Assembly: GCA_016125275.1 (NCBI GenBank)
Contig: WGMB01000011.1
Coordinates: 1-64,000 of the forward strand
From: Acidobacteriota bacterium
GTDB lineage: Bacteria > Acidobacteriota > Terriglobia > Bryobacterales > UBA6623
Direction of reading: 5' to 3'
Length of the DNA stretch: 64,000 nt
A program made the translations under genes and the position numbers. The notes beneath the pieces are model-generated. The model was not told where the DNA came from and made no database searches. It saw only the letters and a list, made by a program, of their open reading frames with translations. Positions 33,259-56,400 of this stretch are shown one piece after another (position 1 is the stretch's first letter; every line of letters starts with the position of its first letter).

Positions 33259-34078
33259 AGCGGCGGACCTGACGGCGCAGTTTCTTTCGAGTCGCATCAA
33301 CCCGGACGGCGGTTTTCAGGACCGCCAGGGCGCCAGCGACCTCTACTACACGGTGTTCGGGCTGGAGGGGCTGCGCGCGCTGCGGCGGGAGCTTCCGACT
33401 GAAGCTGTCAGCGGCTATTTGCGCGCCTTCGGCGAAGGGGACGGCCTGGACTTCGTGCATGCGGCTTGCTTGGCTCGCTGCTGGGCGAATCTGGGGCTGG
33501 CCGGCGAGGCTCCGGCCGCGGCCATCGCGGCGCGGCTGGAGGGGTTCCGCGCCCCGGACGGCGGCTACCATCCCTCCGAAGGCGCGGCCCACGGTACGGC
33601 CTACGGCTGCTTTTTGGCGCTGGGGGCGTATCAGGATCTCGGAACCCTGCCGCCCGAGCCCGAGCGGCTGCTCGACTGCATCGACTCCCTGCGCAGCGCC
33701 GACGGCGGCTACGCCAACCAACCCGGCGCCCCGGTCGGACTGACCCCGCCGACCGCCGCCGCGCTGACGGTAAGCCGCGCCTTGGGGCGCCCGGTCGAGC
33801 GTTCGGCGGCGGAGTGGCTTCTGGCGCGCTGCTTGCCCGAAGGGGGCTTCTTCGCGGCCCCACAAGCGCCGCTGCCCGACCTGCTCTCCACCGCCACGGC
33901 CTTGCACGCGCTCAGCGGCGCCGGAGTCTCGTTCGAGACGCTGCGCGAGCCCTGCCTGGACTTCGTGGACAGTCTGTGGAGTAACCAGGGCGGCTTTTAC
34001 GGCCACTGGAGCGACGACGCACAGGACTGCGAGTACACCTACTACGGCCTGCTGGCGCTGGGGCACCTGAGCCTGTAG
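33200..34078 (+). CDS. Prenyltransferase/squalene-cyclase-fold protein (alpha/alpha barrel)
   Basis: The 292-residue protein has a GTG start at 33200 or an ATG at 33218; both lie inside the previous gene, giving 59- or 41-bp overlap. It consists of repeats with DGGF/DGGY (NPDGGFQ, APDGGYHP, SADGGYAN, EGGFFA, NQGGFYG) and TAYGCFLAL/EYTYYGLLAL. This is the alpha/alpha toroid fold of protein prenyltransferase beta subunits and the half-barrels of terpene cyclases. The D-C-E-Y-T-Y-Y stretch near the end resembles the zinc-site region of prenyltransferase beta, with one Cys and flanking Asp. There is no DxDD. It may pair with the cyclase-like protein that follows. Confidence 0.75.
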   Translation: MSLSLEMLQVARLSPKSLGEAADLTAQFLSSRINPDGGFQDRQGASDLYYTVFGLEGLRALRRELPTEAVSGYLRAFGEGDGLDFVHAACLARCWANLGLAGEAPAAAIAARLEGFRAPDGGYHPSEGAAHGTAYGCFLALGAYQDLGTLPPEPERLLDCIDSLRSADGGYANQPGAPVGLTPPTAAALTVSRALGRPVERSAAEWLLARCLPEGGFFAAPQAPLPDLLSTATALHALSGAGVSFETLREPCLDFVDSLWSNQGGFYGHWSDDAQDCEYTYYGLLALGHLSL

Positions 34079-34081
34079 CCG

Positions 34082-35878
<1,797 letters not shown>

Positions 35879-35886
35879 TTCGCTCG

Positions 35887-38136
35887 CTACTCCTCGGCGG
35901 GGCCGGCGCCCGCCAAGATCGCACTGATCTCCGGGTGCTTGTGATTGAACTCGGGGTCGACGTTCATGGCCTGGCGCAGGTCGGCTACGGCCTCCTCGTC
36001 GCGCCCTAGGGCCATCAGCGCCACGGCCCGGTTGTGGTAGGCGTCACCGAGGTTCGCGTCCAGCGCGATCGCCCGGGTGTAGCACTCGATGGCCGGCTCC
36101 ATGCGCCGGCTGAGCTGAAGGGTCACGCCGAGGTTGTACTGCATGGCGGCGGTTTCGGGACCGAGGGCCAGCGCCTGGCGGATCTGCTTCTCGGACTCCT
36201 CCAGCCAGCCCAGGCGGGCCAGCGCGTCGCCGAGGTTCGAGTAGGCGTCGGCATAGCGAGGCTGCCAGCGCACGGCCTGGCGGAAGTGCTCGACGGCCTC
36301 CTCCACGCGCCCCATGCCCACCAGCTCGACGCCGAGGTTGTTGTGAGCCTCGTAGGAGCGCGGGTCGGCCTTCAGGGCCAGGCGGAAGTGCCGCTCGGCG
36401 CCGGGCGCGTCGCCCCGCGCCGAAAGCGCCAACCCCATGTCCAGATGGGCCTCGCCGTAGTCCGGGTTGGCGCGCAAAGAGGCCTGGAAGTGCGGAATCG
36501 CCTCTTCGATCTTGCCTTGGGCAAACAGCTCGGCCCCCAGGTTCGTGTTGGCGTCCGGGTGGCTGGGGTCGACGGCCAGAGCCTTGCGGAACCAGTCGAT
36601 GGCCTCGTCACGGCGGCCCGCCGCGGCGGCGGTGCGCCCGAGCGTATTGAAGGCGTCGGGGTCGCTGCCCAGCTCGTCGAGGGCTTGCTCGGCGATGCGG
36701 GCGGATTCTTCCATCTTGCCGGCCCAGCCGAAGACCCGCGAGAGGTTCTTGAGCGCCTGAGCCCGCTCCTTGCGGTCCAGGCCGGCCTCCACGCGGACGC
36801 GCACCGCCGCGATGGCGCTCTCGTCCCAGCCCGGAGCCTTGGTCAGGCGGCCTTCGCGCTCCAGCTCGTCCACCAGCAGCAGGGCCAGCTCGCGGTAGCC
36901 GTCCACATTCAGGTGAACGTGGTCGAGGAACTGCTTGGAGCCGGGGATGCCGTCGTCTTCACGGCTCTGCACGTAGGCGTCGAAGTCCACCAGTGGGGCG
37001 CCGGTCTGGCGGGCCACGTCGCGCACGATTTGAGTCATGGCGGGGAAGGCGCGCAAGGGGCAGACGTCCTCGTCGAGCGCCCGCTCGAAGGACGCCTTGG
37101 CTTCCGCCGGGCGGTCGAGCGCCAGCAGTGCGCGTCCGCGCTCGTAGTAAGTCTCGGCATAGCGGTCGTCGAGGGCAAGCGCCTCGTCGAGGGCGGCCAA
37201 GCTCTCGGCCGCCTCGCCTGCCTGGCGCAGTCGGGCGCCCTCCCGGCGCAAGCGTTCGGCCTGGGCGGCGTCCTGCGGGCTGAGGCCGTCGCGCGACTGG
37301 TTCTTGAAGGGCGAGCAGTCCTTCCAGTTCGAGGCAGGGGTGATCAGCACGGCCTCGGCCCCGGCGGCCCGGGCGATGTCCACCATGCGGCGCAGGTTGA
37401 AGCGGTAGTGCGCCAGCACCTGACTACGAAACTCGTCATTGCGCTCGTAGTCCTCGGGGCCGACCGAGTGCGCCAGCATCGTGTCGACCTCTTCGGCCAG
37501 CAGCTCCTCGTCGGCCTTGCGCTTGGGCGCGGCGTCGAGCAGGCGCGCGCCGGCGGAGTAGATGCGCGTGCGGCTGAGCAGGCCGCCCAGGGCGGTCACG
37601 GTTTCGGGCGCGTCGATCAGTCCCTCGTAGGTGCGCCGCTCCAGAAACTCGTTGTGGCCGGAGTAGATCAGGAACAGGTCCGGGTCATACTGCGCCAGCT
37701 CTTCCATCACCGCCGCCACGCGGTAGCTGGCGTAGCTGACGCCGCCGGCGTTGATGACCTCCCAACGCCGGATGGGGTCGGCGGCCGGCAGCAGCTCCCG
37801 CAGCCAGCCGCTGAACGACAGCTTGTCGTCGTACGGCCGCCCGTAGGTCGTGGAGCCGCCGACGCTGAAGATCCGGAACGTCCCCTCGGGCTTTTTGACC
37901 GGGAACCGCTGCAGATTGAACCAGCCGGCCTTGGCGGGCGAGCTGACGTACTCGTCGCCTTGCCGGACGAACAGCGGAATCGTCTTGGCGAACCCCACGT
38001 AGGGGTCGTCAAAGGCCAGCCGCGGCCTGACGCCCAGCACGGCCAAAGTCCCTTCCAGCAAGCCGAAAAAGCCCAAGAAGGCCACCGCTGCAAACAGCGC
38101 TTTCTTCCAGGCCGGGAGCTGTATGGGCGAACTCAT
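35887..38136 (-). CDS. Membrane-anchored SGNH hydrolase-like/TPR protein
   Basis: The 749-residue protein has an N-terminal membrane helix (11-35) and then an SGNH/GDSL-like domain: FSVGGSTTYG at 90-99 (nucleophile Ser region), VINAGGVSYASYR (Gly), YSGHNEF (Asn) and DHVHLNVDGY (Asp/His pair). A TPR insertion sits inside it near residues 290-340. At least seven TPR units (FNTLGRTAAAAGRRDEAIDWF and kin) fill residues ~430-740. SGNH proteins include esterases and O-acetyl transfer enzymes of cell-surface glycans. The start has TAGAAT (38149-38154, minus strand) 12 bp upstream. It lies 8 bp from the convergent cyclase gene and 77 bp downstream of the thioesterase gene; whether it belongs to either cluster is unclear. 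Confidence 0.75.
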   Translation of the reverse strand: MSSPIQLPAWKKALFAAVAFLGFFGLLEGTLAVLGVRPRLAFDDPYVGFAKTIPLFVRQGDEYVSSPAKAGWFNLQRFPVKKPEGTFRIFSVGGSTTYGRPYDDKLSFSGWLRELLPAADPIRRWEVINAGGVSYASYRVAAVMEELAQYDPDLFLIYSGHNEFLERRTYEGLIDAPETVTALGGLLSRTRIYSAGARLLDAAPKRKADEELLAEEVDTMLAHSVGPEDYERNDEFRSQVLAHYRFNLRRMVDIARAAGAEAVLITPASNWKDCSPFKNQSRDGLSPQDAAQAERLRREGARLRQAGEAAESLAALDEALALDDRYAETYYERGRALLALDRPAEAKASFERALDEDVCPLRAFPAMTQIVRDVARQTGAPLVDFDAYVQSREDDGIPGSKQFLDHVHLNVDGYRELALLLVDELEREGRLTKAPGWDESAIAAVRVRVEAGLDRKERAQALKNLSRVFGWAGKMEESARIAEQALDELGSDPDAFNTLGRTAAAAGRRDEAIDWFRKALAVDPSHPDANTNLGAELFAQGKIEEAIPHFQASLRANPDYGEAHLDMGLALSARGDAPGAERHFRLALKADPRSYEAHNNLGVELVGMGRVEEAVEHFRQAVRWQPRYADAYSNLGDALARLGWLEESEKQIRQALALGPETAAMQYNLGVTLQLSRRMEPAIECYTRAIALDANLGDAYHNRAVALMALGRDEEAVADLRQAMNVDPEFNHKHPEISAILAGAGPAEE

Positions 38137-38213
38137 CCAGGCAGCATGATTCTAATCCAGCCGCACGCCGAGCGAAAGCCGCCCAAGCGGGGGGAGGGCT
38201 GCGACGGAACCGT

Positions 38214-38969
38214 TCAGCGACCCTCGGCTGGCGACCCCAGAGCGGCGGCGACGCCCGGCAGCAGACCCTCCGGGAGGTCTCGGATGTAGTGGTGCCCGCC
38301 GGGGAACGACCGGAACTCGAAATCTCCGGCGGCGCTGTGCTCGGCCCAGGCTTCGAGATCGGGGGCTGACACGATCACGTCCTCGCGGCCTCCGTAGGCC
38401 GAGATCGGGCACGCGAGCGGCTCGTCCGGCGGAAACCTGGTCGTCTCGAACAGCGCCAGGTCCGACCGCAGGACCCGGGTGAACATCTCGAGCACTTCGC
38501 GGTCTTCCAGAATCAGGGCCGGCAGGACGCCGTAGCGGCGCTGGATCTCATGCACCATCGCCGAGGCCGGCAGCTGATGGATCGGCGGGAAGCGGCTGGA
38601 CAGGTGCGGCGCACGGCAGCCGGAGACGAACAGCCGAACGGGCGCCGGCGCGCCCAGGGCGCGCAGCCGGCGGGCCGCGCCGAAGGCGACCCAGGAGCCC
38701 AGGCTGTGGCCGAGCAGAGCGTAGGGGCGATCGAGCAACGGCTGCAGCTCCGGCGTAATGGCGTCGAGCAGCGGCTCCATGCGCTCGATCGGCGCTTCGC
38801 GAAAACGGGCTTCGCGGCCGGGCAGATGGCAGCCCACCACCTCGATCTCGCCCGGCAAGAACAGCGGCCAGCGCGCGAAGCCCGAGGCTCCGCCGCCGGC
38901 GTGCGCGAAACAAATGAGTCGAACCCGAGCCGAAGGATTCGGCCGGGCGGGGACAAACCAGGCGCTCAT
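38214..38969 (-). CDS. Type II thioesterase of the PKS/NRPS cluster
   Basis: The 251-residue alpha/beta hydrolase has the features of external thioesterases such as SrfA-TE II: ICFAHAGGGASGF near the N-terminus, the nucleophile in LLGHSLGSW, the acid in GGREDVIVS and the catalytic His in GGHHYIRD. These enzymes remove wrong or stalled acyl groups from carrier domains of PKS/NRPS lines. It diverges from the phosphopantetheinyl transferase gene with only 17 bp between the start codons, and next to them are the megasynthase genes, so this is its likely role. Confidence 0.92.
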   Translation of the reverse strand: MSAWFVPARPNPSARVRLICFAHAGGGASGFARWPLFLPGEIEVVGCHLPGREARFREAPIERMEPLLDAITPELQPLLDRPYALLGHSLGSWVAFGAARRLRALGAPAPVRLFVSGCRAPHLSSRFPPIHQLPASAMVHEIQRRYGVLPALILEDREVLEMFTRVLRSDLALFETTRFPPDEPLACPISAYGGREDVIVSAPDLEAWAEHSAAGDFEFRSFPGGHHYIRDLPEGLLPGVAAALGSPAEGR

Positions 38970-38986
38970 GCGATTCTGGAGGAGCG

Positions 38987-39799
38987 ATGCAGCATTCGGC
39001 CGGCGACAGCGGCGCGTCCGGGCGCGGCTCCTTCGAGCTGACCGGCCGGACCGTGCACGTGCGGTCGATGCGCACCAAGGCGCCCGAAGCGGTCGTCGCG
39101 GAGCTGGCCGCGACGCTGACCCAGCGCGAACGCAACCACGCGGCCAAGTACTGCTTCGACCATCTGCGGGTGCGCTACATTTTGGCGACAGGCGGGCTGC
39201 GCATCCTGCTCGGCCGCTACCTGAATATTCGCCCCGAGCGCGTTGAATTTCGGTACGGCGTCAAGGGCAAACCGTCGCTGGCCGGCTCGGATCACCAGTT
39301 CAATATGTCACACTCCGGCGAGCTGGCGCTGTTCGCCTTTACGCCGGAATGCGAGCTTGGCGTGGACGTGGAACGCATGCGCACGGTGGACGATCTGTTC
39401 GGAATCGCGGCCGGCGCGTTCTGCCCGGAAGAGACCGCCGAGCTGCGTTCCCTGCCCCCTCGCCTGCTCCACCAAGGCTTCTTCTCGCTGTGGACGCGTA
39501 AGGAGGCCTACATCAAAGCCATCGGGCAGGGCCTCTATGCTCCGCTGGACCGCTTCCGGGTCTCGCTGCTGCCGGGGGAGCCGGCGCGCTTCGTGCACAT
39601 CGACGGCGACGCGGCCGAGGCCCGCTCGTGGATGCTGCACGATCTCACCATTCACCCCGAGTACCGCGCCGCCGTAGCCTACCGGGACGCCGCGCGGCCG
39701 TTGGAGATCTGGGAGACGATCGAACCCGAGGAGTTGCTGGAGAACGGCCCGAGGGCGGCGGAGCGGCCGCCGGTCACGGCCGCTTCCGATGGGGTTTGA
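38987..39799 (+). CDS. Sfp-type 4'-phosphopantetheinyl transferase
   Basis: The 270-residue enzyme moves phosphopantetheine from CoA to the Ser of carrier domains. Family motifs are FNMSHSGELALFAF, LGVDVERMRTVDD (Mg ligands) and FFSLWTRKEAYIKAIGQGL. It has a good ribosome site (GGAGGA) before ATG 38987. It would activate all ACP and PCP domains of the nearby megasynthases. The last eight or nine residues (VTAASDGV) are read from DNA antisense to the end of an IS630 remnant, so the native C-terminus was probably replaced by the insertion. The catalytic part is untouched. Confidence 0.92.
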   Translation: MQHSAGDSGASGRGSFELTGRTVHVRSMRTKAPEAVVAELAATLTQRERNHAAKYCFDHLRVRYILATGGLRILLGRYLNIRPERVEFRYGVKGKPSLAGSDHQFNMSHSGELALFAFTPECELGVDVERMRTVDDLFGIAAGAFCPEETAELRSLPPRLLHQGFFSLWTRKEAYIKAIGQGLYAPLDRFRVSLLPGEPARFVHIDGDAAEARSWMLHDLTIHPEYRAAVAYRDAARPLEIWETIEPEELLENGPRAAERPPVTAASDGV

Positions 39800-40217
39800 G
39801 CCCGTGCTTGCGCCAGATCCGGCGAATGCTGGCTTCGCTCAACCCGACGGCCGCGGCCATGCTCCGCGTCGACCAGCGCGGGGCCCGGGCGGGTTGTTGA
39901 TGCGCGGTCATCCAAAGGATCTTCTCGACGGTCTTGGCGGGGATGGGAGAGCGCCCCGACCGTGGGGCATCGCGCTCCAAGCCCTCCACGCCCTGGGCCA
40001 GGAAGCGAGACCGCCAACGAGCCGCTTTTTGGGCGCTGACGCCTAGCGCTTCCGCGATCTCCTTATCTTGCAAACCCTGGGCCGCCAGGAGCACGATGCG
40101 GGCTCTTTCGGCCGTCCGCGGCGAGGAGCGGAAAGCGTCGAGGCGCGCCTGTAGGGCTTGCTGTTCCGGGGGCGTCAGAACGATCGGGGCGGCCACTCGC
40201 ATCGGATGAGTTTCCAA
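39774..40217 (-). pseudogene. IS630-family transposase remnant (N-terminal part only)
   Basis: The 147-codon frame reads like the N-terminal half of IS630 transposases: the ERARIVLLAAQGLQDKEIA helix-turn-helix, VSAQKAARWRSRFLAQG, LERDAPRSGR and WSTRSMAAAVGLSEASI, then RRIWRKHGLKPHRK. It stops where the DDE catalytic domain should begin; a full protein would be about 340 residues. The 3' side runs into the phosphopantetheinyl transferase gene and has no second transposase frame, so it is a truncated relic. The terminal inverted repeats were not identified. Confidence 0.82.
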
Positions 40218-40344
40218 GGAGCCGGCGGGCTCTCTCCAGCCATAATATGTACGATTTTAGACGCAGTACACTAGGATTCACGACGCCCGCCCAAAGGATG
40301 TCGGGACTCTTCCCAGGATCGCGTATATAGGGTAAGTTTTCGGA

Positions 40345-51155
<10,811 letters not shown>

Positions 51156-51159
<4 letters not shown>

Positions 51160-53405
51160 CCCCTGAGGGCGTAGCCGTCATCGGCATGGCCGGACGCTTC
51201 CCCGGCTCGAACAGCCTGGCGCAGTTCTGGGAGAACCTGTGCGCCGGGCGAGAGTCGATCCGCTTCTTCGAGGACCACGAGCTCACCGCGGCGGGAACCC
51301 CGCCCGCCCTGTTACGCGATCCGCTGTACGTGAAGGCCGCCGCTCGGCTGGCCGATGTGGAGTGGTTCGACGCAGACTTCTTCGGCTATACGCCCAAAGA
51401 AGCCGCCGTGATGGACCCGCAGCACCGCATCTTTCTGGAGTGCACCTGGGAGGCCCTGGAGGAAGCCGGCTACGCCCCGGATCAATACGACGGCGCCATC
51501 GGCGTCTACGCCGGGACCGCCATCAACAGCTATCTGGCGGCTTACGCGCAACGGCTGGGGAGCCTGGAGGGCGACGTGCTGGCGACGTTCCTGGGCAACG
51601 CGGCGGACTTCCTCTCCACCCGCGTCTCCTACAAGCTCAACCTGCGCGGCCCCAGCCTGACGATCCAGACGGCCTGCTCGACCTCGTTGGTGGCGACGCA
51701 CTTGGCCTGCCAGAGCCTGCTGATCGGGGAGTGCGACATGGCCCTGGCCGGCGGCGTCTCGATCAAGGTGACGCCCACGCCGGGCTACTTTCACCAGCCG
51801 GGCGGCATCGCCTCGCCCGACGGCCGCTGCCGACCGTTCGACGCCAAGGCCCAGGGCACTCTGTTCGGCGACGGCGCCGGCGTGGTGGTGCTCAAGCGCT
51901 TGGCCGACGCCCTGGAGGACCGCGACCACGTCTACGCCGTCATCCGGGGGACGGCGATCAACAACGACGGCGCCTCCAAGGTGGGCTACACAGCGCCGAG
52001 CGTGAACGGCCAGGCCGAGGTGGTGGCCGAGGCGCTGGCGATGGCGGGCGTGGAGCCGGACTCGATCAGCTACGTGGAGGCTCATGGCACCGGCACGGCC
52101 TTGGGGGACCCGGTGGAGGTAGCCGCCTTGACCCAGGCCTACCGCGGCGGTACGGAGAGGAAGGGGTACTGCGCGCTGGGCTCGATCAAGGGCAACATCG
52201 GCCATCTGGACGCCGCCGCCGGGGTGGCCGGCCTGATCAAGACGGTGATGGCGCTGCACTACCGCAAGCTGCCGCCAAGCCTGCACTTCGAGGCGCCGAA
52301 CCCGGAGATCGACTTCGCCCAGAGCCCGTTCTTCGTGAACGCGGCGCTGCGGGACTGGGAAGCCGGCGAGCATCCGCGCCGGGCCGGGGTAAGCTCCTTC
52401 GGCATGGGCGGCACGAACGCCCACATGGTGCTGGAGGAAGCCCCGGCCTCGCCGGACGGGCTGCAGGCGGCGGGCGAGCCGCCGTACCTGTTCGTGCTGT
52501 CGGCCAAGACCGAGAGCGCCTTGCGGGCCTTGGCGGCGCGCTATGCACGCTACTTCGAGATCCACCCGGACGTCGCTCCGGCCGACGCAGCGTTCACCTC
52601 GCAGGTTGGCCGCGCGCACTTCGGCTATCGGCTGGCGCTGCTGGTGGATTCGGTGGAACAGGTGCGCGAAGCCCTGGCGAGCTTTGTGGCGGGCCGGGAG
52701 GACGCCCGCGTGGCATACGGCCGGACCGAAGAGGGCGCAGGAGCGGCGCCGGCCGGTTCCTCTCCGGCCGAGTTGGCTCGGGCCTTCGTGGCGGGAGCGG
52801 CGGTCGACTGGGCCGCGCTGCACGCGCCGGGCTCGCGGCGCAGGGTCTCGCTGCCGGTCTATCCCTTCGAGCGGCGCCGCCACTGGCTGCCCGACGAGCG
52901 CCGTCTGGCGGCGGTCGGGACGGCTTCGACCGAAGGAGAAGCAGCCAAGCCCTTGCAAGACGCATCGCCGGTGAGACAATCGGTCGAAGCTGCGAACGGG
53001 GAAGCGCGGCTCGACCTGCTGACGGCCTACCTCCGCGAAGAGGCGTTGGCCGTGCTGGGTCTGGAGCCGGGGACGGCGCTCGATACGCGCCAGGGTTTTT
53101 TCGACATGGGCATGGAGTCGCTGGCGGCGCTCGAGCTCAAGAGCCGCATCGAGACCGGTTTGCGCTGCTCCCTGCCGGCGACCTTCGCCATGAACTACCC
53201 CAACGTCGAGTCGTTGGCGGGCTTCGTGGCTCGTGAGATTTTGGGCCTGGACCTCGACGTCCGGCCGCAGACAGCCGCCCCGAGCGGCACGGAAGAGACG
53301 CCGGACGAGGGGTTGGACCGGCTCTCCGAGGATGATTTGGCCGCCCTGTTGGACCGCGAGCTCGCGCAGGTCCTCGGCGCGGAGGGAGTAGCGCCCGTTG
53401 AGTGA
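51156..53405 (+). CDS. PKS module KS-ACP, lacking an AT
   Basis: 749 residues, start ATG 51156 in an ATGA overlap with the previous gene. KS ~1-430 (C174; VEAHGTGT; KGNIGHLDA), followed by a KS-AT linker-like part (to ~530). Then YPFERRRHW (~569-577), the usual post-AT motif, appears with no AT in between. ACP follows (Ser655 in GMESLAAL). The acidic C-terminus LSEDDLAALLDRELAQ looks like a docking helix for the next protein. The KS resembles those that follow NRPS modules (FDADFFGYTPKEA). Because no AT is here and no ketoreductase, it would extend the N-methylglycine unit and leave a beta-keto group, if the ACP is loaded in trans. The preserved post-AT motif suggests AT loss from a normal cis-AT module. 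Confidence 0.9.
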
Positions 53406-56400
53406 ACCCCAGGATCTGCATCGAGCCCGACTCCAAAGCGCCGTCGTCGCCCTCAAGAAGCTGCAAGCGCAAGTCGACGCCGCCGACCGTGCGCAACGCG
53501 AGCCCATCGCCATCCTCGGCGCGGGCTGCCGCATTCCCGGCGGGGTGGACGGTCCCGAGGCCTACTGGCGGCTGCTGTGCGACGGCGTGGACACGGCGGG
53601 CGAGCTGCCCGCCGACCGCTGGGACGCCGCGCCCCTGCTCGACGAGGCGCCCTACACCCCGGGCAAGATGTTCACGCGCTCCGGCAACTATCTGCGTGAC
53701 ATCGCCGGGTTCGACCCGCAGTTCTTCGGCATCGCTCCGCGCGAGGCGCTGAGCCTGGACCCGCAGCAGCGACTGCTGCTGGAGGTGAGCTGGGAGGCTC
53801 TCGAGAACGCCGCCCTGGCCCCGGATCAGCTTTCGGGCAGCCAAACCGGCGTGTTCGTGGGCATGAGCGTGGACGACTACGCGCAGTTCCACTTGCGCAG
53901 CGGCAACCTGGCGGACATCGACGCCTACACCTGCTCGGGCGCGGGCCTGTGCTTCGGGGCCGGCCGCATCTCGTACGTGCTGGGGCTGCACGGGCCGTGC
54001 ATGAACATCGACACGGCGTGCGCTTCCGCGCTCACGGCCGTCCACCTAGCCTGCCAGAGTCTGCGGTCGAGGGAATGCGACCTGGCGCTGGCCGGCGGCA
54101 TCAACCTGATCCTGACGCCGGAGGTGGCCGTCGGCATGTCAGCGCTGCGGGCGCTGTCGCCCGACGGGCGCTGCAAGGCCTTCGACGCCGCCGCCGACGG
54201 CTTCGGCCGGGGCGAAGGCTGCGCAATGGTGACGCTGAAGCGGCTATCGGACGCGGTGGCCGCGGGGGACCCCATTCTGGCCGTGATCCTCGGCTCGTCG
54301 ATCAATCACGACGGCCCCAGCGGCGGGCTGATGGTGCCGAACGGGCTGGCGCAGGAGGCTCTGCTGCGCGACGCCTTGGCGCGCGCCGCCGTGCAGCCGC
54401 AAGAGGTGCAATACATCGAAGCCCACGGCACCGGCACGGCCTTGGGCGACCCGATCGAGCTGGAGGCTTTGCAGGCGGCGCTGGGCGCGGGCCGGACTCC
54501 GGAGAACCCTCTGCTGGTGGGCTCGGTGAAGACGAACATCGGCCATCTGGAGGCCGCCTCGGGCGTGGCCGGCTTGCTGAAAGTGGCGCTGGCGCTCGAT
54601 CGCCGCGAGATTCCGCCGCACCTGCACTTCGCCACGCCGAGCCCGCACATCCCTTGGGAGCGCATGGCGGTCGAGGTCCCCACGCAGCGAAGGCCTTGGC
54701 CGGAGCCGCGCGCGCGCCGCGTGGCCGGGGTGAGCGCCTTCGGCATGAGCGGCACGAACGTACACGTGGTGGTGGGCGAGGCGCCGCCGATGTCGGTCCC
54801 GGTGTCTGTGTCGGAGCCTGCGCCGGAACGGCCCTTGCACCTGCTGCGGCTTTCCGCCAAGACGCCGCAGGCGCTGCTGGAGATGGCGTCGCAGTGGAGC
54901 GAGTTCCTGCGGGAGCGGCCCGAGGCGGACTTTGCGGACGTCTGCTTTACGGCCAACACCGGCCGCGCGCAGTTCGCCCACCGCCTGACGGTCGTCGCAG
55001 GAGATTCCGCCGAGGCGCAGCAGAAGCTGGCGGCCTACGGTCGCGGCGAGGAGGCCACGGGCGTCGCCTCGCGCCGCACGGAGCGCTCCGAGCGGCCCAA
55101 GGTCGCCTTCCTGTTCACGGGGCAAGGCGGGCAGTACGTGGGCATGGGCCGGCGGCTGTACGAGACGCAGCCGACCTTCCGGGCCGCGCTCGAACAGTGC
55201 GACGAGATCCTGCGTCCGCTGCTGGAGCGGCCGTTGCTGAGCGTGCTCTACCCGCCGCCGGGCGAGGTTTCGCCGATCGACGAGACGGCCTACACGCAGC
55301 CGGCGCTGTTCGCCCTGGAATACGCTCTGGCCGAGCTGTGGCGCGCCTGGGGCGTGCAGCCGGCGGCGGCGCTGGGTCACAGCATCGGCGAGTACGCCGC
55401 CGCCTGCGCGGCCGGCATGCTGGGCCTGGAGGACGGGCTACGCCTGGTGGCGGCGCGCGGACGGCTGATGCAGGCCTTGCCGCCCGACGGCGCCATGGCG
55501 GCGGTCTTCGTGGGCGAGGCCCAGGCAATGGCGGCCATCCGGCCCTATCCGGCCGAGCTATCGATCGCCGCCGTCAACGGGCCGGCGGAGACGGTTCTGT
55601 CGGGCTCGGCCGAGCGCCTGGAGCAGGTTCTGGCCGAGTTCGAGGCGTCCGGCGTCAAGGCCAAGCGGCTGAGCGTCTCCCACGCCTTCCACTCGCCGCG
55701 GATCGAGCCGATGCTCGATGAGTTTCAGCGCTTGGCGGCGGGAGTGCGCTACCAGGAGCCGCGCTTCCCGGTCCTGTCGAACCTGACGGGCGCGGAGCTG
55801 CGTCCGGCGGAGTTGGAGGGCGGCGACTACTGGCGGCGCCATGCCCGAGGGACGGTTCGCTTCATGGCGGGCGTCGAGGCGCTGCACGCGCAGGGATTTG
55901 GGATCTTCGTCGAGGCCGGGCCGCGGCCGAGCCTGGCGGGTTTGGGGCGGCAGGTCCTGCCGGACGCCCCGGCGCTCTGGCTGGCCTCGCTGCGCAAGGA
56001 TCAGGACGACTGGAAGCCTTTGCTGGCGAGCCTGTCGGCGCTGCATCTGCACGGCGTTCCGGTGGACTGGCGCGGCTTCGACCGCGGCTATCCCCGGCGG
56101 CGGCTGGCGCTGCCGACCTATCCCTTCCAGCGCACGCGCTTCTGGACCGAGCGGGCGCGCCCCGCCTCCGCCGCGACGGGCGCAGCGGCCGAAACCGGGG
56201 CTCTACACCCGCTGGTGCAGCGTCGAGTGGCGCTGCCGCTGCGGGAGAAGGTTTTTGAGAGCGTGTTGCGGGCGGACGCGCCGTCCTACCTGGCCGAACA
56301 CGGCGTCCGCGGAACGGCGGTCCTGCCCGGCACGGCCTATCTCGAAATGGCCCTGGAGGGCGCACGCCAAGTGTGGGGCGAGGGCGCCCATGCGCTGGAG

